A stretch of 64,000 nucleotides of DNA, taken from assembly GCF_030766935.1 (NCBI RefSeq), contig NZ_JASERL010000011.1:1-64000 (forward strand), in the 5' to 3' direction. How positions within the stretch are numbered: the stretch's first letter is position 1; each line of letters opens with the position of its first letter. The stretch comes from Streptomyces sp. KL109B. GTDB taxonomy: Bacteria > Actinomycetota > Actinomycetes > Streptomycetales > Streptomycetaceae. The translations under genes were made by a program, and so were the position numbers. Under the pieces are notes generated by a model. That model was not told where the DNA came from and made no database searches. It saw only the letters and a program-made list of their open reading frames with translations. Below, one piece after another: positions 7,406 through 15,908 of this stretch.

Positions 7406-9148
7406 ATGAGTGACGGCCAGAAGGTATTCATGCCCTCCCACCCGCTGGAGCCGGGTGCCAGGTACGGGGTCCTGAGCGACTTCGATCCCGGCACTCGCAC
7501 ACTGGAGGCGGGTTTCCGGATCGCGCCGCCGTTCAAGCCGCTGCCCGTCGACATCGTGCTCGACAAGGACGTACCGGTGACGCTCCGCGACGGCGTCACG
7601 ATCCACGTCGACGTCTTCCGCCCCGCCGGTGCGGAGCGGGTCCCGGTCATCGTGGCGTGGAGCCCGTACGGCAAGGGCCAGGGCACGTCCGCAAGCGTGA
7701 TGGGCATCTTCGGCATGGTGGGCCTGGACAACGCCATCGTGTCGGGCCTGGAGAAGTTCGAGGGCCCCGACCCCGCCTACTGGTGCGCGCACGGCTATGC
7801 GATCTGCAACCCGGACATCCGCGGCGTGGCCAACTCCGGGGGCGACAGCGTCCTTTGGGACCGCCAGGAGGGCCGGGACTGCTACGACTTGATCGAGTGG
7901 CTGGGCGTCCAGGACTGGTGCACCGGCAAGGTCGCGATGAGCGGCACCTCCTACCTCGCGGTCTCCCAGTGGTTCACCGCGGCCGAGCAGCCGCCGCACC
8001 TGGCGGCGATCAACCCATGGGAGGGCGTCAGCGACGTCTACCGCGACCTGGTCATGCGCGGCGGCATGCCCGACACCGGCTTCGCCCGCCAACTCCAGGA
8101 CAACAGCTACTACGGCAAGGCCCGCAAGGAGGACATCCTCACCGAGGCCGAGCACCACCCGCTGATGGACGAGCTGTGGGAGAACAAGATTCCGCGGTTC
8201 GAGAACATCACCGTGCCCGCGTACGTCGTCGCCAGCTACTCCAACACCCTGCACACGGCCGGTACGTTCCGCGCCTGGCGGAGGATGGCGTCCGAGAACA
8301 AGTGGCTGCGCGTCCACAACAGCCAGGAATGGCCCGACTACTACGACGAGGCCAACGTCGAGGACCTGCGCCGCTTCTTCGACCACACCCTCAAGGGCGA
8401 GGACAACGGCTGGGAGCGGACACCCCGCGTGCGCTACTCCCTCCTCGACCTCCAGGGCGGCGACCAGGTCAACGTACCCGCGGACCAGTTCCCGCCGGCC
8501 GACGTCACCTCGACGAAGTACTACCTGGACGGCCGCACCCGGACCCTGGCGACCACGACGCCCGCCACCGAGACCACGGTCGGCTACGACATCGAGTCCA
8601 CCCCGGACCTGGTGTCGTTCGTGACACGCTTCGACGAGGAGACCACGCTGGTCGGCTACCCCAAGGCACACCTGTGGGTCGAGGCCGACGGCGCGGACGA
8701 CATGGACCTGTTCGTACTCGTGCAGAAGCTCGACACGTACGGCACACCGCTGCAGGCGTTCACCGCACTCAACCAGGGGGCACTGGCCCAGGACGTCACC
8801 GAGCGGGGCGCCTCGATCCTGCGCTACAAGGGCTCGGACGGGCGGCTGCGCGTGTCGATGCGCCACCTGGACAAGTCCCTGACCACGGACGACGTCCCGG
8901 CACACACCTTCGACCGGGTCGAGAAACTCTCCCCCGGCGAGGTCGTCGACATCGAGATCGACCTGCTGCCGGTCGGGCTCACCTTCCACCCGGGCGAACA
9001 GCTCCGCTTCATCGTCAGCGGCCGCTCACTGCTCGGCACGATGATGCCCGGAAACCGCGAGTACGAGCCCGCCAACAGCGGTCGACACATCATCCACACC
9101 GGCGGGGACCGCGCCTCGTACGTGCAACTTCCGGTCAAGACCGGGTGA
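7406..9148 (+). CDS. CocE/NonD-family hydrolase (X-Pro dipeptidyl-peptidase-like)
   Basis: A 580-aa alpha/beta hydrolase with a C-terminal jelly-roll domain (PepX_C). The nucleophile elbow SGTSYLAVSQW puts Ser182 in the expected place, preceded by DIRGVANSGG. The histidine region reads VHNSQEWPDYYD rather than the usual GPWSH, and the usual Asp loop is VPAYVVASYSNT, so the acid/base partners differ from cocaine esterase. It ends in the family C-terminus HTGGDRASYVQLPV. There is no signal peptide, so it is cytosolic. The start has GAGGAG 8 nt before the ATG. It is probably repressed by the divergent TetR. The substrate is an ester or amide of unknown identity. A broken paralogue lies at 3983-4513. 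Confidence 0.85.
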   Translation: MSDGQKVFMPSHPLEPGARYGVLSDFDPGTRTLEAGFRIAPPFKPLPVDIVLDKDVPVTLRDGVTIHVDVFRPAGAERVPVIVAWSPYGKGQGTSASVMGIFGMVGLDNAIVSGLEKFEGPDPAYWCAHGYAICNPDIRGVANSGGDSVLWDRQEGRDCYDLIEWLGVQDWCTGKVAMSGTSYLAVSQWFTAAEQPPHLAAINPWEGVSDVYRDLVMRGGMPDTGFARQLQDNSYYGKARKEDILTEAEHHPLMDELWENKIPRFENITVPAYVVASYSNTLHTAGTFRAWRRMASENKWLRVHNSQEWPDYYDEANVEDLRRFFDHTLKGEDNGWERTPRVRYSLLDLQGGDQVNVPADQFPPADVTSTKYYLDGRTRTLATTTPATETTVGYDIESTPDLVSFVTRFDEETTLVGYPKAHLWVEADGADDMDLFVLVQKLDTYGTPLQAFTALNQGALAQDVTERGASILRYKGSDGRLRVSMRHLDKSLTTDDVPAHTFDRVEKLSPGEVVDIEIDLLPVGLTFHPGEQLRFIVSGRSLLGTMMPGNREYEPANSGRHIIHTGGDRASYVQLPVKTG

Positions 9149-9150
9149 CC

Positions 9151-9165
9151 CGGGCGGTCCGCCCG
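9151..9165. terminator. Short GC hairpin between convergent genes
   Basis: CGGGCGG-T-CCGCCCG begins 2 bp past the hydrolase stop and lies between it and the convergent LysR gene; it may terminate from both sides. Confidence 0.4.
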
Positions 9166-9180
9166 ACTTCGCGGGCCCGC

Positions 9181-10059
9181 TCACCCGTCTTCTCTACGGC
9201 CCCAGGACCGGACGAACGCGCGGACCGCCCCGGCGAGTTCGTCGGGGCGGCTGAGTGTCACCACGTCCACGTCGGCCGCCATGTCCCGCAGGGGCCGGTA
9301 GACGAGATCCGGCAGTCCGACGCGTTCCGTGGCGGTCGGGACCACGGCCACTCCGGCACCGGCCGAGGCCAGCACGAGCGCGCCGAGGGTGCTCGTCACC
9401 CGGTGGACGCGCGCCCGCTGCTCCGCACCGAGCCGGTCGAGCACGCTCACGTCGTCCTCGTCGGCCGCGTACACGACGAGGTTCTCGCCCGCCAGATCGG
9501 CGGACGACACCGAGGCGGCGTCCGCCAGCGGGTGGTCGTGGCGTGCGGCGATCGACAGGGTCGTGCGCACTCCACGCCGCACCACGAGATCGGCCACGTC
9601 GCCCAGCCCGTTGTCGGGGCTGTACCCGATGTCGAGGGTGCCGTCGCGCAGGCCCTGCACCTGTGCGGCGGGCGGGAGTTCACTCACGTGGAGCTCCACC
9701 CGCGGGTGTGCCAGGTGGTAGCGGCGCAGGTCCTCGGCGAGAGTGCCTTCCAGTACGGCGATGCCGGAGAAGCCGATCCGCACCGCGCCGATCTCACCTC
9801 TGACCGACTTCCGGGTGACGTCCAGGGCGCGGTCGGCCTGCGCGAGCGTGCGGCGCGCCTCGACGAGCAGCAGTTCCCCCGCCTCCGTCAGTTCGACCCG
9901 GCGGCTGGTGCGGACGAAGACCGGGCCACCCACCTCGCGCTCCAGCGCCTTCACCTGGGTGCTCAACGTCGACTGGGTGACGTGCAGCCGCGCGGCCGCA
10001 CGTCCGAAGTGGCGGTCCTCGGCGACCGCCACGAAATAGCGCAGGTGGCGAAGTTCCAC
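9181..10059 (-). CDS. LysR-family transcriptional regulator
   Basis: A 292-aa regulator with the classical N-terminal winged helix (LRHLRYFVAVAEDRHFGRAAARLHVTQSTLSTQVKALEREVG) and a two-lobed periplasmic-binding-like effector domain from about residue 90. The start is the GTG at 10059 with GGAGA upstream. The frame extends to an ATG at 10089, but that region contains the operator. It is divergent from the SnoaL-like pseudogene and likely once activated it; with the target broken its remaining role is unclear. A T-N11-A palindrome lies in the shared promoter region. Confidence 0.85.
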   Translation of the reverse strand: MELRHLRYFVAVAEDRHFGRAAARLHVTQSTLSTQVKALEREVGGPVFVRTSRRVELTEAGELLLVEARRTLAQADRALDVTRKSVRGEIGAVRIGFSGIAVLEGTLAEDLRRYHLAHPRVELHVSELPPAAQVQGLRDGTLDIGYSPDNGLGDVADLVVRRGVRTTLSIAARHDHPLADAASVSSADLAGENLVVYAADEDDVSVLDRLGAEQRARVHRVTSTLGALVLASAGAGVAVVPTATERVGLPDLVYRPLRDMAADVDVVTLSRPDELAGAVRAFVRSWGRREDG

Positions 10060-10088
10060 GCGACATCTCCGATCGTTCTCAACGAACA

Positions 10089-10103
10089 ATAGATCAGATC
10101 TAT
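10089..10103. promoter_or_regulatory. LysR-type T-N11-A palindrome
   Basis: ATAGATC-A-GATCTAT is a perfect 15-bp palindrome containing T-N11-A, midway between the divergent LysR gene and the SnoaL-like pseudogene. Confidence 0.6.
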
Positions 10104-10142
10104 CAATTGGACCTATCGATACTTCGGCCGGAGACTTTAGAC

Positions 10143-10742
10143 ATGCCTACAACACAGACGCTTCAGGACCGCCAGGACATCGCCGACCTCATGACCGGCT
10201 GGATCCACCGGGACCTCGGGCAGTGGGACCGGCTCCGGGAGCTGTTCCACCCGGGCGCCCGGATCGAGATCACCTGGTTCGAGGGGCCTGCCTCGGACTT
10301 CGTCGACGCCTCCGCGGGAATGGCCACCACCGGCCTGCGCACCAAGCACCTCATCACGGCACCCAGCGTGACCTTCTCGGCCGACCGCACCCGGGCGGTC
10401 TGCGAGACCAACGCCGTCATCGTCGCCTAGAACGGCGCCCTCGAACTGGGCTGCAACGGCCACAACCGGTTCATCGACCGGGTGGAGCGCCGCGACGGTG
10501 CCTGGCGCATCGCCGACCGCAAGAGCGTGTACGACTTCGCCACCTTCACCTTCCCCGCCGGCATCAGGGACATCGACGCCGACGTGGTGGCCAAGTACCC
10601 CCGCGAGTACGCCGCGTTGGCCTACGTACTCGACAGGAGCGGGTTCCCCGTCGAGCGCACCTTCGCGACCCAGGGCAGCGAACTGGAACGCGAGATCAAG
10701 GAGTCGGCCTTCGCCTGGCTCTCCGCAGAAACCGAAGCGTGA
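10143..10742 (+). pseudogene. SnoaL-like (NTF2-fold) protein interrupted by an in-frame amber codon
   Basis: A single reading frame of 199 codons runs from the ATG at 10143 (MPTTQTLQDRQDIADLMTGWIHRDLGQW) to TGA at 10740, with one TAG at 10428-10430. Both halves belong to the same SnoaL/NTF2-like family: the first ends CETNAVIVA and the second resumes NGALELGCNGHNRFIDRVERRDGAWRI. Comparison with family logic suggests GAG (Glu) or CAG (Gln) mutated to TAG. The C-terminal part alone has an internal ATG and GTGs, so a fragment could still be made. These proteins are small isomerases, cyclases or dehydratases. Confidence 0.8.
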
Positions 10743-10748
10743 CGCGCC

Positions 10749-11090
10749 TTGAAACTGATCACCATCGAGGAGCACACGCCGCTTCGCCGCCTTCGCCTCC
10801 CTGCCCACGTCCGCCCCTGACCGGGCACCCGCCGAACTCAAGCGCGCCGTCGAGGAACTCGGCCACGTCGGCACACTCATCCATGGACGTACGTGCGACG
10901 AGTTCCTGTCGGCCGAACGGTTCGACCCCGTCCTGCGGGCGGCCGCGGAACCGCGGGTCCCGATCTACCTCCACCCGGCCCCGCCCACCCGCGACACCAG
11001 CGCGGCCAACGACGAATCCGGCATCCACTTCCTCCACCTTGTCCTCAGCGGAGCACTGGACCGCACCATCGGCGACTACGCCCTCCCCCC
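10749..11090 (+). pseudogene. Amidohydrolase-2 family remnant
   Basis: A TTG at 10749 starts LKLITIEEH, the usual N-terminus of amidohydrolase-2 (ACMSD-like decarboxylase/hydrolase) proteins. The sequence then jumps frame into RFAAFASLPTSAPDRAPAEL, followed by ELGHVGTLIHGRT, FDPVLRAAAEPRVPIYLHPAPP and SGIHFLHLVLSGALDR. About 50 residues are missing at the first junction, further parts are missing before the SGIHF segment, and the last third (with the metal-binding Asp) is gone. It lies 6 bp after the SnoaL-like pseudogene and was probably co-transcribed with it. Confidence 0.75.
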
Positions 11091-11110
11091 TTGTGCCGAA
11101 CGGTGGTTGC

Positions 11111-12538
11111 CTAGCCCCGGTACGTCTCCAGCAACCGCAACCACACCTCACTCACCGTCGGATACGCCGGTACCGCATGCCACAACCGGTCGATCGGGAC
11201 CTCGCCCGCGATCGCGATCGTCGCCGAGTGGATGAGTTCGCCGACGCCGGGGCCGACGAAGGTGACGCCGCGGAGGATTTCGCGGTCGAGGTCGACGATC
11301 ATGCGGGCCTGGCCGGTGTAGCCGTCGGCGTAGAGGCCGGCGCCCGCCACGTTCGCGAGGTCGTAGTCAACGGCGCGGACGCGGTGGCCGGCCGACTGTG
11401 CCTCGGCGAGGGTGAGGCCCGCGCTGGCCGCTTCGGGGTCGGTGAAGACGACCTGGGGGACGGCGTCGTGGTCGGCGGTCGCGGCGTGGGCGCCCCAGCG
11501 GTCGGTCTCCAGGAGCGGGACGCCCTGCGCGCGGGCGGTGATCGCGGCGCCCGCGATGCGGGCCTGGTACTTGCCCTGGTGGGTGAGGAGGGCGCGGTGG
11601 TTGGCGTCGCCGACGGCGTAGAGCCAGGTGCTGTTCGTGACGCGGAGGGTGTCGTCGACGTCGAGCCAGGAGCCGGGGGCGAGGTCCACCGTCTCCAGGC
11701 CGATGTCGTCCGTGCGGGGTGCGCGGCCCGTCGCGAAGAGGATCTCGTCGGCTTCGAGGGTCGTGCCGTCGTCGAGGGTGGCGGTGACCGTGCCGTCGGG
11801 GGCGCGGGTCACCGACTTGACCGAGGTGTGGGTGCGCAGCTCCGCGCCCGCCTCGCGCAGTGCGCCCGCCACCAGCCGGCCCGCGAAGGGTTCCATACGT
11901 TCCAGCAGGCCCGCGCCGCGAACCAGGACCGTGACCCGGGAGCCGAGGGCCTGCCAGGCCGTGGCCATCTCCGTGGCGACCACGCCGCCGCCGACCACGA
12001 TGAGGCGGCCGGGAACATGGTCCGCGCTCGTTGCCTCCCGGCTGGTCCACGGCCGGACCGCGTCGAGGCCCGGGAGCGGGGGCAGGGAGGCGCGGGTGCC
12101 CGTGCAGACGGCCACCGCGTGGCGCGCCGTGAGGGCGGTCACCGTGCCGTCATCGGCCGTGACCGTGACGCGGCGCGGGCCGTCGAGGCGGCCGTGGCCG
12201 CGGTACAGGTCGATGCCGATGGACTCCAGCCAGCCGACCTGACCGTCGTCCTTCCAGTGCGAGGTGAACGAGTCGCGGTGCGCGAGGACCGCCGGGGCGT
12301 CGAGCGGGCCCTGTACCGCCTGGCGCAGTCCGGGGACCTTGCGGGCGTCGGCGCGGGCCATCACGGGGCGCAGCAGTGCCTTGCTGGGCATGCACGCCCA
12401 GTACGAGCACTCGCCGCCCACCAGCTCGCTCTCCACGATGGCGGCGCTGAGCCCGCCCGCCCGCGCGCGGTCCGCGACGTTCTCGCCGACGGGTCCCGCT
12501 CCCAGCACTACGACGTCGTACTCGATGGCTTCCGTCAT
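11111..12538 (-). CDS. FAD/NAD(P)-dependent disulfide oxidoreductase (class I pyridine nucleotide family)
   Basis: A 475-aa flavoenzyme with an N-terminal FAD fold (VVVLGAGPVG, about residues 9-18). The redox-active cysteine pair is in GGECSYWACMPSKALLRP, spacing CX4C as in dihydrolipoamide dehydrogenase and mercuric reductase. The NAD(P) fold is IVVGGGVVATEMA, the second FAD motif is YAVGDANHRALLTHQGKYQA, and the C-terminal dimerization domain ends HAVPAYPTVSEVW. The exact substrate (lipoamide, mycothione, quinone or other) is not evident. The start at 12538 is followed immediately by the FAD fold; no ribosome-binding site is visible and the mRNA may be leaderless. It is divergent from thioredoxin. 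Confidence 0.85.
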   Translation of the reverse strand: MTEAIEYDVVVLGAGPVGENVADRARAGGLSAAIVESELVGGECSYWACMPSKALLRPVMARADARKVPGLRQAVQGPLDAPAVLAHRDSFTSHWKDDGQVGWLESIGIDLYRGHGRLDGPRRVTVTADDGTVTALTARHAVAVCTGTRASLPPLPGLDAVRPWTSREATSADHVPGRLIVVGGGVVATEMATAWQALGSRVTVLVRGAGLLERMEPFAGRLVAGALREAGAELRTHTSVKSVTRAPDGTVTATLDDGTTLEADEILFATGRAPRTDDIGLETVDLAPGSWLDVDDTLRVTNSTWLYAVGDANHRALLTHQGKYQARIAGAAITARAQGVPLLETDRWGAHAATADHDAVPQVVFTDPEAASAGLTLAEAQSAGHRVRAVDYDLANVAGAGLYADGYTGQARMIVDLDREILRGVTFVGPGVGELIHSATIAIAGEVPIDRLWHAVPAYPTVSEVWLRLLETYRG

Positions 12539-12690
12539 ACGGCCCAGTGTCGCAGCGTGGTCGGATGTGTGCGTGCCGAGCACATGGGTAAGGGCGCGGA
12601 ATACGTCCGTCATGCGGACGGTTGTGCACAGCGGCTTTGCCCCCTACGGCTTCGCCCCGAACCCCGGAAGCAGGAAGAGGGAAAAACACC

Positions 12691-13092
12691 ATGAGCAGCA
12701 CCACCACGGAGCTGACCAAGGAGAACTTCGATCAGACGGTTACGGAGAACGAGTTCGTTCTGATCGACTTCTGGGCTGACTGGTGCGGGCCTTGCAAGCA
12801 GTTCGCCCCGGTCTACGAGGAGGCCGCCGAGGCCAACCCGGACCTGGTGTTCGGCAAGGTCGACACCGAGGCTCAGCCGGAGCTGGCCGCCGCGTTCGGG
12901 ATCCAGTCGATCCCGACGCTGATGATCGTGCGTGACCAGGTGGCCGTGTTCGCGCAGCCGGGTGCGCTTCCGAAGGAGGCGCTCGAGGACGTCATCGGCC
13001 AGGCCCGCAAGCTGGACATGGACGAGGTCCGCAAATCGGTCGCCGAGCAGCAGGCCAAGGCTCAGCAGGAGGCCGAGGGGCAGGAGGGCTGA
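12691..13092 (+). CDS. trxA: Thioredoxin
   Basis: A 133-aa thioredoxin with the active site ADWCGPCKQF (Cys32 and Cys35) and the cis-proline loop SIPTLMI. It is a cytosolic disulfide reductase that would be recycled by thioredoxin reductase. The C-terminus has about 25 extra Glu/Gln/Lys-rich residues (VAEQQAKAQQEAEGQEG) beyond the usual 105-110 aa. The ATG at 12691 follows a GAGG-type ribosome-binding site. No thioredoxin reductase gene is adjacent; the divergent flavin disulfide reductase is its neighbour instead. This may be one of several thioredoxins in the genome. Confidence 0.93.
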   Translation: MSSTTTELTKENFDQTVTENEFVLIDFWADWCGPCKQFAPVYEEAAEANPDLVFGKVDTEAQPELAAAFGIQSIPTLMIVRDQVAVFAQPGALPKEALEDVIGQARKLDMDEVRKSVAEQQAKAQQEAEGQEG

Positions 13093-13114
13093 GGCCCTCC
13101 CCCGCCAACTGCCG

Positions 13115-13148
13115 GTGAGGCGGTCGCCCGATTGGGCGGCCGCCTCAC
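13115..13148. terminator. Strong bidirectional terminator
   Basis: A 15-bp stem, GTGAGGCGGTCGCCC paired with GGGCGGCCGCCTCAC (one G-T), with loop GATT. It lies between trxA and the convergent LacI gene. Confidence 0.85.
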
Positions 13149-13175
13149 TGCGTGTGCGGGCGAGCGGTTCCCGGT

Positions 13176-14282
13176 TCAGGTCGAGTCGCGCGCCACCAAG
13201 GTCACCGTGAGCGCGTTCCGCGGCTCCGACTCCGGGGCCGGGTCCGGTTCCCTGACCAGGCGGTCCACCAGTTCCGCCAGCTCGCGCCCGGACGGCAGGT
13301 CCAGGCGCACCGTGCTCAGCCGTGGCCGCAGCAGCCGGCCCAGCATCAGGTCGTCGGCGCCCATCACCGCGACGTCGCCGGGGATGTCGACGCCCGCGTC
13401 CTGGAGCGCGCGCATCAGCAGCATGGCGTACTCGTCGTTGTACGCGAACACGGCGTCGAGGCCCAACTCCCGCACCTGTGCCGCTACTTGGGCCGCGTCC
13501 TGCTCGTCGTACGCGAGCGGCAGCCGCACCGTCTCCGCGCCCGCCTCCCGTACGCCCTCCAGGCGCGGCACCGCGAACACGTCCAGCCCCGGTTCCTTCG
13601 GCATGACCACGCCTGCGCGCCGGTGGCCGCGCGCGAGCAGGTGTTCGGCGGCGACCCGGCCGACCTGCCGGTGGTCCGTGAGGAGGGCGTGCGCGCCCTC
13701 GACCCGGTCAGGGCCGAGCGTGATGACGGCGCGGGCGCCGGAGCGGCGGAGCACCGCGATGCCATCGGGGCCCATGCCGACGGGGCCCAGCACGGCGACG
13801 GGGCGCAGCTCGGCCCAGGCGCGGGCGGCACGGTCGCCGCTGCGGCCGACGCTGCCGTACTGCACGACGGTGTAGTCGAGGCGGCTCAGCGCCCACTGGA
13901 GTTCGTTGAGGAAGGCGCTGTAGAGCGGGCCGATCGGCACGTCGGGGGTCGGCACGAGGACGATCCGGGTGTGTCCGGCGCGCAGGCTGCGGGCGGCGGC
14001 GTGCGGGACGTAGCCGAGTTCCTTGGCGGCCTCGTGGACCCGCTGCCGGGTCGGCTCGCTGATGCGGACGGCGCTGGTGTTGTTGAGGACGTAGCTGACG
14101 GTGGCGCGCGAGACCCCGGCGCGGCGCGCGACATCGGCGCTCGTGGGCAGGGCGCCGGTGGCGAGGGGCCGGGTGGCGGCGGGCCGGGCCGGCTCGGGCG
14201 ACTTGACCGGTGCGGCCGGCTGCGCGGGCACGGTCGACTGGGCGGACTGCTGCTTCGGTATCTGCACCATGACGTACGGCAT
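13176..14282 (-). CDS. LacI-family transcriptional regulator
   Basis: A 368-aa repressor. A 40-residue Pro/Ala/Gln-rich extension precedes the LacI helix-turn-helix (SADVARRAGVSRATVSYVLNN...ISEPTRQRVHEAAKELGY, residues about 46-95). A periplasmic-binding-like sugar domain follows (VFAYNDEYAMLLMRALQDAGVDIPGDVAVMGADDL). The start is either the ATG at 14282 or the one at 14270; the second has GGAAGG upstream at a long spacing. It is 28-40 bp downstream of the GH18 gene on the same strand, so the two are probably co-transcribed. The effector is unknown. Confidence 0.88.
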   Translation of the reverse strand: MPYVMVQIPKQQSAQSTVPAQPAAPVKSPEPARPAATRPLATGALPTSADVARRAGVSRATVSYVLNNTSAVRISEPTRQRVHEAAKELGYVPHAAARSLRAGHTRIVLVPTPDVPIGPLYSAFLNELQWALSRLDYTVVQYGSVGRSGDRAARAWAELRPVAVLGPVGMGPDGIAVLRRSGARAVITLGPDRVEGAHALLTDHRQVGRVAAEHLLARGHRRAGVVMPKEPGLDVFAVPRLEGVREAGAETVRLPLAYDEQDAAQVAAQVRELGLDAVFAYNDEYAMLLMRALQDAGVDIPGDVAVMGADDLMLGRLLRPRLSTVRLDLPSGRELAELVDRLVREPDPAPESEPRNALTVTLVARDST

Positions 14283-14310
14283 CCTTCCAGACGCCGCGCG
14301 GCCCGCGCGG

Positions 14311-15381
14311 CTACCCCCGTGCCAAGGTCTTCCACAGTTTCGGGTCCTCGAAGTTCAGCGCCCACAGGACCGTGTTCCGCACGCCGTGTCCGCGCAGCAC
14401 GGGGAGGTGTGCGGCGATGCCGGCGGCGTCCTGGTACCAGACGGTGCGCCGGGTCGCCTTCTTCCCCTTGCCTTCCTCGTACGCGAAGTGGGGCGTGCGG
14501 GAGGCCGGGTCGAGGGCGTACGGGGCGCCGGCCTTCCGGCGCAGCGTCTCGGCCTCCTTCGACGTGACGTGCCGGGCGCGTTCACGGGCGCCCCGCTCGC
14601 CGCCGGCCTTCCAGTCCCAGCCGTAGGCCGGGATGCCCATCTCCAGTTTGGCGCGCGGGATTTCGGCCGTCGCGCGGGTCAGGATCTCGTCGTACCACTG
14701 GGGCGAGGACAGCGGTCCAGGTTTCCCCGACGCGTCGTGCAGGTTGTACGCCATGATCCGCACCCGGTCGGCGGCGGCGCCCAGCTTTCCGTAGTCCCAA
14801 ATGCGGCCTGCCGCCCGGGTCTTGGGGCTCACGGTGAGGAAGCACTGCTTGTGCGCCGCGTGCAGGCGGGCGCACAGTTCGGTGGCGAAGGCGGTGTAAC
14901 CGGCTCGCACCGAGCGGTACTTGTCGTCCGGCGCCGTCGCGATCGACTCGTAGTCGATGTCGAGTCCGTCGTAGTCGCGGGCGCGGGCGACGGCGAGCAG
15001 GGCGTCGATGTGGCGGGTGCGGGACTTGTCGTCGGTGAGTACGGAGGCCAGCGCTCCGGGCTTCTGCTGTTCCATGACGGTCGGGACGACCTGGATGCCG
15101 CGGGCGTGCAGCCCGTCGACGATGCGGCGTTCGCCCGCGCCGGGGTGGCCGGTGACGCGGGTCGCGGACTTCGCCTCGTACCAGAAGGGGCTGATGGTGC
15201 GCAGTTGCGCGGCGTGGGCGAGGGCGTTGCGGTAGGCGGCTTCCTGGTCCCAGTACGGGAGCCAGGCGGAGACCGTGCGCGGGGGCTTGGGCGCGGTGGA
15301 GTGGGTGGTGGGTGCGGCGGCGGTGAGGGTGAGGGTCGCGGCGAGGACGCAGCGGGCGGCGGTGCGGTGACGTCGTGTCAT
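14311..15381 (-). CDS. Secreted glycoside hydrolase family 18 protein
   Basis: A 356-aa protein with an N-terminal signal peptide (MTRRHRTAARCVLAATLTLTAAAPTTHS) and a GH18 TIM barrel. The catalytic signature DGLDIDYE (DxxDxDxE, acid Glu last) is intact, and the barrel strands RIMAYNLHD and MGIPAYGWDW are recognisable. It resembles YaaH/SleL-type GH18 enzymes that act on N-acetylglucosamine-containing polymers such as peptidoglycan or chitin, but it has no LysM or chitin-binding module. The ATG at 15381 is preferred over one 27 nt upstream because it begins the signal peptide directly. It is followed closely by the LacI gene. Confidence 0.85.
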   Translation of the reverse strand: MTRRHRTAARCVLAATLTLTAAAPTTHSTAPKPPRTVSAWLPYWDQEAAYRNALAHAAQLRTISPFWYEAKSATRVTGHPGAGERRIVDGLHARGIQVVPTVMEQQKPGALASVLTDDKSRTRHIDALLAVARARDYDGLDIDYESIATAPDDKYRSVRAGYTAFATELCARLHAAHKQCFLTVSPKTRAAGRIWDYGKLGAAADRVRIMAYNLHDASGKPGPLSSPQWYDEILTRATAEIPRAKLEMGIPAYGWDWKAGGERGARERARHVTSKEAETLRRKAGAPYALDPASRTPHFAYEEGKGKKATRRTVWYQDAAGIAAHLPVLRGHGVRNTVLWALNFEDPKLWKTLARG

Positions 15382-15439
15382 GTGGCGAGCCTGCGACGCG
15401 TGCGGCACACCCGCCGAGGGAATTGGGCCGGTCGGCGTC

Positions 15440-15445
15440 TAACGT
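15440..15445 (+). promoter_or_regulatory. -10 box TAACGT, leaderless promoter of the PemK/MazF-like gene
   Basis: TAACGT ends 7 nt before the GTG at 15453; there is no ribosome-binding site. It fixes the start codon of the downstream gene. Confidence 0.6.
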
Positions 15446-15452
15446 GACCCGC

Positions 15453-15908
15453 GTGACTGCGAACACTGATGACCACACGTACGAGCACCCGGGCCGCGGC
15501 GGCGCGACGGCCACGACGGAGGCCGCGCCGGACCGGGTGGGCAGGGTGCGCACCGAGTACGCGCCCGCGCACGACGGCGACCCGGACCCCGGCGAAGTGG
15601 TGTGGACCTGGGTGCCGTACGAGGAGAACGACGGGCGCGGCAAGGACCGCCCGGTGCTCGTGGTCGCGCGCGAGGCCGCCGGGACACTCCTCGCGGTGCA
15701 GCTGTCCAGCAAGCGGCACGACAACGACCGCGAGTGGGTGGCGCTCGGTTCCGGCCCGTGGGACCGGGAGGGGCGGGACTCGTGGGTGGACCTGGACCGG
15801 GTGCTGCGCGTGCACGAACAGGGCATGCGGCGCGAGGCGTGCGCCCTGGACCGCGGCCGGTTCAACCTCGTGGTGCTGCGGCTGCGGGAGCGCTACGGCT
15901 GGCGCTGA
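15453..15908 (+). CDS. PemK/MazF-like protein, solitary
   Basis: A 151-aa protein. A disordered 45-residue N-terminus precedes a PemK/MazF-type SH3-like barrel (PGEVVWTWVPYEENDGRGKDRPVLVV...LLAVQLSSK...WVDLDRVLRV). MazF toxins are mRNA interferases, but no small antitoxin gene lies next to it and this actinobacterial subgroup is usually found alone, so a toxin role is not assured. It is divergent from the GH18 gene. The GTG start at 15453 is set by a TAACGT -10 box 7 nt upstream, implying a leaderless mRNA. Confidence 0.75.
   Translation: MTANTDDHTYEHPGRGGATATTEAAPDRVGRVRTEYAPAHDGDPDPGEVVWTWVPYEENDGRGKDRPVLVVAREAAGTLLAVQLSSKRHDNDREWVALGSGPWDREGRDSWVDLDRVLRVHEQGMRREACALDRGRFNLVVLRLRERYGWR

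Noticed and set aside
15453..15908. Toxin-antitoxin system
   Set aside because: The PemK/MazF-like protein has no adjacent small antitoxin gene on either side, so only a solitary family member is claimed.
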